Assembly (NCBI RefSeq): GCF_001668725.1
Contig: NZ_LZKL01000123.1
Span: 1-53,401 of the forward strand
Source of the DNA: Mycobacterium sp. E787
GTDB lineage: Bacteria; Actinomycetota; Actinomycetes; Mycobacteriales; Mycobacteriaceae
Length of the DNA stretch: 53,401 bases
Reading direction: 5' to 3'
Of this stretch, positions 50,266-53,401 are shown one piece after another. The first letter of the stretch is position 1. Every line of letters starts with the position of its first letter. The translations under genes and the position numbers were made by a program. The notes under the pieces were generated by a model. That model was not told the origin of the DNA. It did no database searches and saw only the letters and a list, made by a program, of their open reading frames with translations.

Positions 50266-50442
50266 ATGGCCGAATCTGACCCCCAACAAGCGGACGACAC
50301 GAAGCGCAAGTTCCGCGAAGCCCTCGATCGCAAGAAGGCCAAGTCGGCGGGCGCATCCGATCACAAGGACGGCGGCGACAAGCACACGCGGGCGCACGGT
50401 CCGCTGGAAAGCCGCCGCGAATTCCGCCGCAAGAGCGGGTAG
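50266..50442 (+). CDS. small DUF5302 family protein
   Basis: 58 residues, highly charged: DDTKRKFREALDRKKAKSAG near the start and GPLESRREFRRKSG at the end, as in the DUF5302 family of actinobacteria. No membrane segment or cysteine; probably a soluble, largely disordered basic protein. The function is unknown. It lies 41 nt after the Rv1155-like gene but has its own leaderless promoter box. Confidence 0.82.
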   Translation: MAESDPQQADDTKRKFREALDRKKAKSAGASDHKDGGDKHTRAHGPLESRREFRRKSG

Positions 50443-50466
50443 GGGTTGCGCTAAAGCCGCTGCGGT

Positions 50467-50994
50467 TCAACCCGAGGGCGATGCGAACAGGCCGATCGAC
50501 GGGTCGGCTTGGCCCGGTTCGCCGCGCAGGCTGCCCCGCGTGCTGGGGTGTCCGAAGTCCACCCGGGACGGGTCGTTGCGGTATGCCCAGTCCGCGACGA
50601 TGGTGCGCTGGCGGAACTTCCAGCGGCCGTCGTGTTTCGCGTAGCCGTCCAGGTAGCGACCGCCGATGATCACGTCCAGGTCGTGTTCGGGACCGGCGAA
50701 GGTGTGAAACACCAGGCAGTAGATCTCGCCGCGGGCCGTGTCGCCCTCGATCACGAAGTTCGTCGTCGTGACGTTGTGTTGGGAGACACGCACATACGGT
50801 TCGGCGGCCCGCAGTTGCGCGATGAACTGTTCGACGCCGCCCGTCGAGAACGAGCCGTGCGAGTCCGTCGCGTCGGGGTGGTACAGGCCCCGGAGCGCTT
50901 CGTAATCGGCGCGGTCGACGGCCCGGCAATAGGCATTGACGAGCCGGTGCAGTTCGTCTCGGGCCAGCATCAGTGTCAACTCGGCTTCATCCAC
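50467..50994 (-). CDS. SnoaL/NTF2-like family protein
   Basis: About 175 residues from GTG 50994; ATG 50967 (MLARDELHRLV) is an alternative and no Shine-Dalgarno decides. The NTF2-like alpha+beta barrel is seen in DELHRLVNAYCRAVDRADYEALRGLYHPDATDSHGSFSTGGVEQFIAQLRA, VSQHNVTTTNFVIEGDTARGEIYCLVFHT, and IIGGRYLDGYAKHDGRWKFRQRTIVADW. This SnoaL_4 group includes ring-hydroxylating dioxygenase small-subunit-like and steroid isomerase-like proteins. Tyr, Asp and His residues in the cavity are kept; the reaction is unknown. It is divergent from the HhH-GPD gene. Confidence 0.83.
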   Translation of the reverse strand: MDEAELTLMLARDELHRLVNAYCRAVDRADYEALRGLYHPDATDSHGSFSTGGVEQFIAQLRAAEPYVRVSQHNVTTTNFVIEGDTARGEIYCLVFHTFAGPEHDLDVIIGGRYLDGYAKHDGRWKFRQRTIVADWAYRNDPSRVDFGHPSTRGSLRGEPGQADPSIGLFASPSG

Positions 50995-51058
50995 CAGGTA
51001 AGTGTCGAACCATTGGGCCCCGGTCGTAGGGTGTTCAGCGGAAGGAAGGTCGTTGAGA

Positions 51059-51637
51059 GTGAAACTTTGCCTTGCCCAAGACCCGGCCGCCGACGCGCTG
51101 CTGGACGACGACCCGTTCGCATTGCTGGTCGGCATGCTGCTCGATCAGCAGGTGCCGTTCGAGACGGCGTTCGCCGGCCCGAAGAAGATCGCGGACCGGA
51201 TGGGCGGCCTGGACGCGGGACAGATCGCCGCGTACGACCCGGACAAGTTCGCCGCGCTGTGCGCGGAAAGGCCTGCGGTGCACCGCTTTCCGGGATCGAT
51301 GGCCAAACGGATCCAGGCCCTGGCGCAGATCATCGTGGACCGCTACGACGGCAACGCGGCCGGGTTGTGGACGGCCGGTGACCCCGACGGGCCCGAGCTG
51401 CTGCGGCGGCTCAAGGGGTTGCCCGGTTTCGGCGAGCAGAAGGCGAAGATCTTCCTGGCACTGCTGGGCAAGCAGTACGGCGTGACGCCGGCGGGCTGGC
51501 GGGAGGCGGCCGGCGACTTCGGCAAGGCCGGCACCCACCTGTCCGTCGCCGACATCGTCGACGCCCGTTCGCTGGGCGAGGTGCGGTCGTATAAGAAGCA
51601 GATGAAAGCAGCAGCGAAGGGAAAGGCGGCAACGTGA
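51059..51637 (+). CDS. HhH-GPD-type base excision DNA repair protein (Rv1156-like)
   Basis: 192 residues from GTG 51059, about 9 nt after GGAAGGAAGG; TTG 51053 is an alternative. DPFALLVGMLLDQQVPFETAFAGPKKIADRMGG is the helical opening of the HhH-GPD glycosylase fold, and LKGLPGFGEQKAKIFLALLGKQYGV is the helix-hairpin-helix DNA-binding motif. The C-terminus is Lys/Ala-rich (YKKQMKAAAKGKAAT). Removal of damaged bases is expected from the family, but which base is unknown. It overlaps the small DUF1059-like gene by 4 nt. Confidence 0.9.
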   Translation: MKLCLAQDPAADALLDDDPFALLVGMLLDQQVPFETAFAGPKKIADRMGGLDAGQIAAYDPDKFAALCAERPAVHRFPGSMAKRIQALAQIIVDRYDGNAAGLWTAGDPDGPELLRRLKGLPGFGEQKAKIFLALLGKQYGVTPAGWREAAGDFGKAGTHLSVADIVDARSLGEVRSYKKQMKAAAKGKAAT

Positions 51638-51780
51638 AGACACACATAACGTGTCCGTGCGGCGAAGCCATCGTCGGCAAGGACGAGGACGAACTGGTCG
51701 AGCTGACCCAGGCCCACCTTGCCAGCGCCCATCCGGGCCTCGAGTACGACCGCGACGCCATTCTGTTCATGGCGTACTAG
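51634..51780 (+). CDS. small DUF1059-like protein
   Basis: 48 residues, GTG 51634 to TAG 51780. A Cys pair in ITCPCGEAIVGKDEDELVEL, then TQAHLASAHP with two His, and DAILFMAY at the end, match the DUF1059 family (CxCG...H...H), a possible small metal-binding protein. It is coupled to the HhH-GPD gene by a GTGA overlap, and its stop overlaps that of the convergent MarR gene by 4 nt. Confidence 0.8.
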   Translation: MKTHITCPCGEAIVGKDEDELVELTQAHLASAHPGLEYDRDAILFMAY

Positions 51781-52208
51781 CCGCCGTCGGCGGCCGACAG
51801 CTGACGCAGGGCGCGCAGGAACGCGCGACGATCGTCGGCCGACAACTTCCCCAGCCAGCGCTCCTCGCCGCGCTGGATGTCTTCCTGCGTGGCGTCTTTG
51901 GCGGCCCGGCCCGCCTCGGTGAGCGCGAGCAGCCGCACCCGCCGGTCGTCCGGGTCGGGATGGCGCTCGATGTAGCCCCGGCTCTGCAACTCGTCGAGGG
52001 TGGGGATGATGCGCGTCTTGTCCGCCCCGATCGCCTCGGCCAGCGCGGCCTGGGTGCGGACCGGCGAGCGGTCGAGCGCGTTCAGCACGATATAGCCCCA
52101 CATCGACAACCCGTGCGCTTCCAGCACGGGGACCTCGGCGGCGATCATTTCGCGAACGAGCGGCCCCATCATCGCCGCGAGGTCGGGACGCCGTGCCCTC
52201 GGAGCCAT
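51777..52208 (-). CDS. MarR family transcriptional regulator
   Basis: 143 residues. Winged helix: GYIVLNALDRSPVRTQAALAEAIGADKTRIIPTLDELQSRGYIERHPDPDDRRVRLLALTEAGRAAKDA, with the DDRR wing motif of MarR proteins. A TACGCT -10 box lies 6 nt before ATG 52208. The gene is divergent from the TIGR03086-type gene, and a palindrome between them (52234-52249) is the likely operator. Ligand unknown. Confidence 0.93.
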   Translation of the reverse strand: MAPRARRPDLAAMMGPLVREMIAAEVPVLEAHGLSMWGYIVLNALDRSPVRTQAALAEAIGADKTRIIPTLDELQSRGYIERHPDPDDRRVRLLALTEAGRAAKDATQEDIQRGEERWLGKLSADDRRAFLRALRQLSAADGG

Positions 52209-52214
52209 GCCGGA

Positions 52215-52220
52215 AGCGTA
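52215..52220 (-). promoter_or_regulatory. -10 box of a probable leaderless promoter for the MarR gene
   Basis: TACGCT on the minus strand, 6 nt before ATG 52208; the palindrome at 52234-52249 would fall at or near its -35 region. Confidence 0.5.
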
Positions 52221-52233
52221 GCGTTGACAGATA

Positions 52234-52249
52234 ATAAGCGCAGGCTTAT
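52234..52249. promoter_or_regulatory. probable MarR operator
   Basis: ATAAGC-GCAG-GCTTAT, a perfect 6-bp inverted repeat with a 4-bp spacer, in the 50-nt divergent region. It overlaps the -10 box (TATCGT, 52247-52252) of the rightward gene. Confidence 0.65.
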
Positions 52250-52252
52250 CGT
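52247..52252 (+). promoter_or_regulatory. -10 box of a probable leaderless promoter
   Basis: TATCGT, 6 nt before ATG 52259, overlapping the palindrome of the divergent region. Confidence 0.5.
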
Positions 52253-52258
52253 CTACGA

Positions 52259-52873
52259 ATGCATACTATTTCGGATGTTCGACCATTCCACCGGGCCGCC
52301 ATACAGGCGTCCGTCGACGTCGTCGCGGCCGTCACCCGCGAGGATCTGCGCCGCCCGACGCCCTGCGCGGGCTGGAACCTGCTCGACCTGCTCTCCCACA
52401 TGACCGCGCAGCACCACGGGTTCGCCGCGGCCGCACGCGGCGGCGGCGACAGCCCGGCCGTGTGGGCTCCGGACCGCGTCGCCGGCGACGTCGCGGCCGA
52501 TCCCGGCGGCACCTATGCCGCGGCCGCCGCCGAGGTGCTCGATGCGTTCACCGCAGACGGGGTGCTCGACGCGACCTTCGCGTTGCCCGAGTTCGGCCCC
52601 GGGGCGAGATTTCCCGGGGCGATAGCGATCGGCTTTCACTTCGTGGACTACGTGGTGCACGGCTGGGATGTCGCGCGGAGCGTCGGCATCCCGTTTGCGC
52701 TGCCGGACGAGGTCCTGGCCGCCGTGCTACCCCTGGTCTTCGTCATTCCGGATGGCGATTACCGCACCACGGCGGGCGCGCCGTTCCGCCCGGCCGTGGC
52801 CGCGCCCGACGGCGCGGCCGACCTCGACCGCATTCTCGCCCACCTCGGCCGCTCACCCGGCTGGAAACCCTGA
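52259..52873 (+). CDS. TIGR03086 family metal-binding protein (DinB / maleylpyruvate isomerase-like fold)
   Basis: 204 residues. REDLRRPTPCAGWNLLDLLSHMTAQHHGFAAAARG is the N-terminal motif of the mycothiol-dependent maleylpyruvate isomerase/DinB superfamily; with GFHFVDYVVHGWDVARSVG it supplies the His residues of the metal site. TIGR03086 proteins are common in actinobacteria; many are thought to be mycothiol S-transferases, but this one's substrate is unknown. It is divergent from the MarR gene and its promoter overlaps the presumed MarR operator, so induction through MarR is likely. Confidence 0.88.
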   Translation: MHTISDVRPFHRAAIQASVDVVAAVTREDLRRPTPCAGWNLLDLLSHMTAQHHGFAAAARGGGDSPAVWAPDRVAGDVAADPGGTYAAAAAEVLDAFTADGVLDATFALPEFGPGARFPGAIAIGFHFVDYVVHGWDVARSVGIPFALPDEVLAAVLPLVFVIPDGDYRTTAGAPFRPAVAAPDGAADLDRILAHLGRSPGWKP

Positions 52874-52890
52874 CGGCACAAGCGAATACG

Positions 52891-53401
52891 CTACGGCACC
52901 ACCGTCGAGCCGATGGTGGGCATGAACTGACACTGCTTTTCCTTGGTGGTGACCTGGCCGAAGATCGTCGACATGATGCTGCCCGAGCCGGTGTCGACGA
53001 TCGCGGTCAACGTCGTCGGCCCGTCGCCGTTGATGTCGGTGCGCGGCTTGAGCGTGACCGTCCCGGACTTGCCGGTGGTCAGGTTCACCCAGGTGACGTT
53101 CAACGGCAGCTTCTGCACCTCGGCGGGCCCGGGCGTGCCGACCGCGGTGAACACATATGCGGTCTGGCCGGGCCCCGGCCCCGGGGTCGGAATCTTGGCC
53201 GGCCCCGCCACCGAGAGCGCGGTCGCGATCGAACTACTGCCGTCCGCAAGGCAATTGGTGCCGATCGAGGGATACATGAAGTCCTGCGTGGGCGGGGCGT
53301 CCGGGCCGAACTCCGGCGTCGCGGCCGGCGCCGGGCCCGGCGCCGGAGCGGGGGCCGGTGCCGGTCCCGGGGCGGCGGCCGGCGCGGGACCGGCACCGGC
53401 C
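52891..53401 (-). CDS. Ala/Pro-rich exported-type protein (Rv1157c/Rv1158c-like), N-terminus outside window
   Basis: The frame stays open to the window end, so the start and any signal peptide are missing. The visible N-terminal part is a Pro/Ala/Gly linker of about 30 residues. Then comes TPEFGPDAPPTQDFMYPSIG and a beta-rich domain with CLADGSSSIATALSVAGPA, YVFTAVGTPGPAEVQ, VTWVNLTTGKSGTVTL, ADG/DTGSG stretches and a final KQCQFMPTIGSTVVP. Two cysteines could form a disulfide. The composition and position fit the Rv1157c/Rv1158c secreted protein family as I recall it. The function is unknown. Confidence 0.8.
   Translation of the reverse strand, partial: AGAGPAPAAAPGPAPAPAPAPGPAPAATPEFGPDAPPTQDFMYPSIGTNCLADGSSSIATALSVAGPAKIPTPGPGPGQTAYVFTAVGTPGPAEVQKLPLNVTWVNLTTGKSGTVTLKPRTDINGDGPTTLTAIVDTGSGSIMSTIFGQVTTKEKQCQFMPTIGSTVVP

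Noticed and set aside
1..53401. tRNA or rRNA genes, or a phage/IS element
   Set aside because: No tRNA-like cloverleaf, rRNA sequence, integrase or transposase was recognised by eye; a covariance-model scan would be the decisive test.

Overview
The window is high-GC DNA from a slow-growing Mycobacterium. Several things point there: a PPE-MPTR protein and a PPE-SVP protein at the left end, an MmpL transporter, an F420-type PPOX enzyme, and a run of genes in the order of the M. tuberculosis Rv1141c-Rv1158c region (as I remember it). No database search was possible; family names rest on motifs and recalled homologues.

Region by region. 1-2.1 kb: the end of a PPE-MPTR gene and a complete PPE-SVP gene. 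2.2-5.5 kb: a membrane methyltransferase-like gene, a flavin amine oxidase and a membrane GGDEF protein. 5.7-15.2 kb: prpD, pyruvate carboxylase, a DUF3556 membrane protein behind a KstR-type operator, and metE behind a cobalamin riboswitch. 15.4-17.3 kb: a small secreted protein, an eroded cytochrome P450 and a Rossmann-fold protein.

17.3-34.4 kb is the most interesting part: a catabolic-looking accessory cluster. It holds a tandem (two-domain) TetR regulator, three SDRs, two acyl-CoA dehydrogenases, a frameshifted nitroreductase, a VWA + MoxR/NorQ-type AAA+ chaperone pair, a periplasmic-binding-protein-fold protein with no signal peptide, an AveC-family membrane protein, a cytochrome P450, an aldehyde dehydrogenase, a thiolase and an enoyl-CoA hydratase. 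Six copies of a related semi-palindrome (best form GAACAGATATTTGGTCAA) lie in front of its transcription units, including the regulator's own. I infer one regulon that oxidises an unknown lipid, terpenoid or sterol-like substrate and feeds the products into beta-oxidation.

34.5-40.4 kb: a type III polyketide synthase, an isoprenylcysteine-type methyltransferase and an FAD oxidoreductase (an alkylresorcinol-type triad), then two paralogous Rossmann proteins around a CPBP protease. 40.4-53.4 kb: an enoyl-CoA hydratase, a three-copy 55-bp tandem repeat, mcr, an SDR, an intact mmpL13, a methyltransferase, a DUF559-type nuclease-fold gene between two direct repeats, a class III sirtuin, a GntR regulator, DUF1697, an Rv1155-like enzyme, small DUF5302 and DUF1059 proteins, a SnoaL-like protein, an HhH-GPD repair protein, a divergent MarR/TIGR03086 pair, and the end of an Ala/Pro-rich exported protein. 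At least ten genes appear to be leaderless, with TAnnnT-type -10 boxes 6-7 nt before the start codon. No tRNA, rRNA, insertion sequence or CRISPR array was seen.
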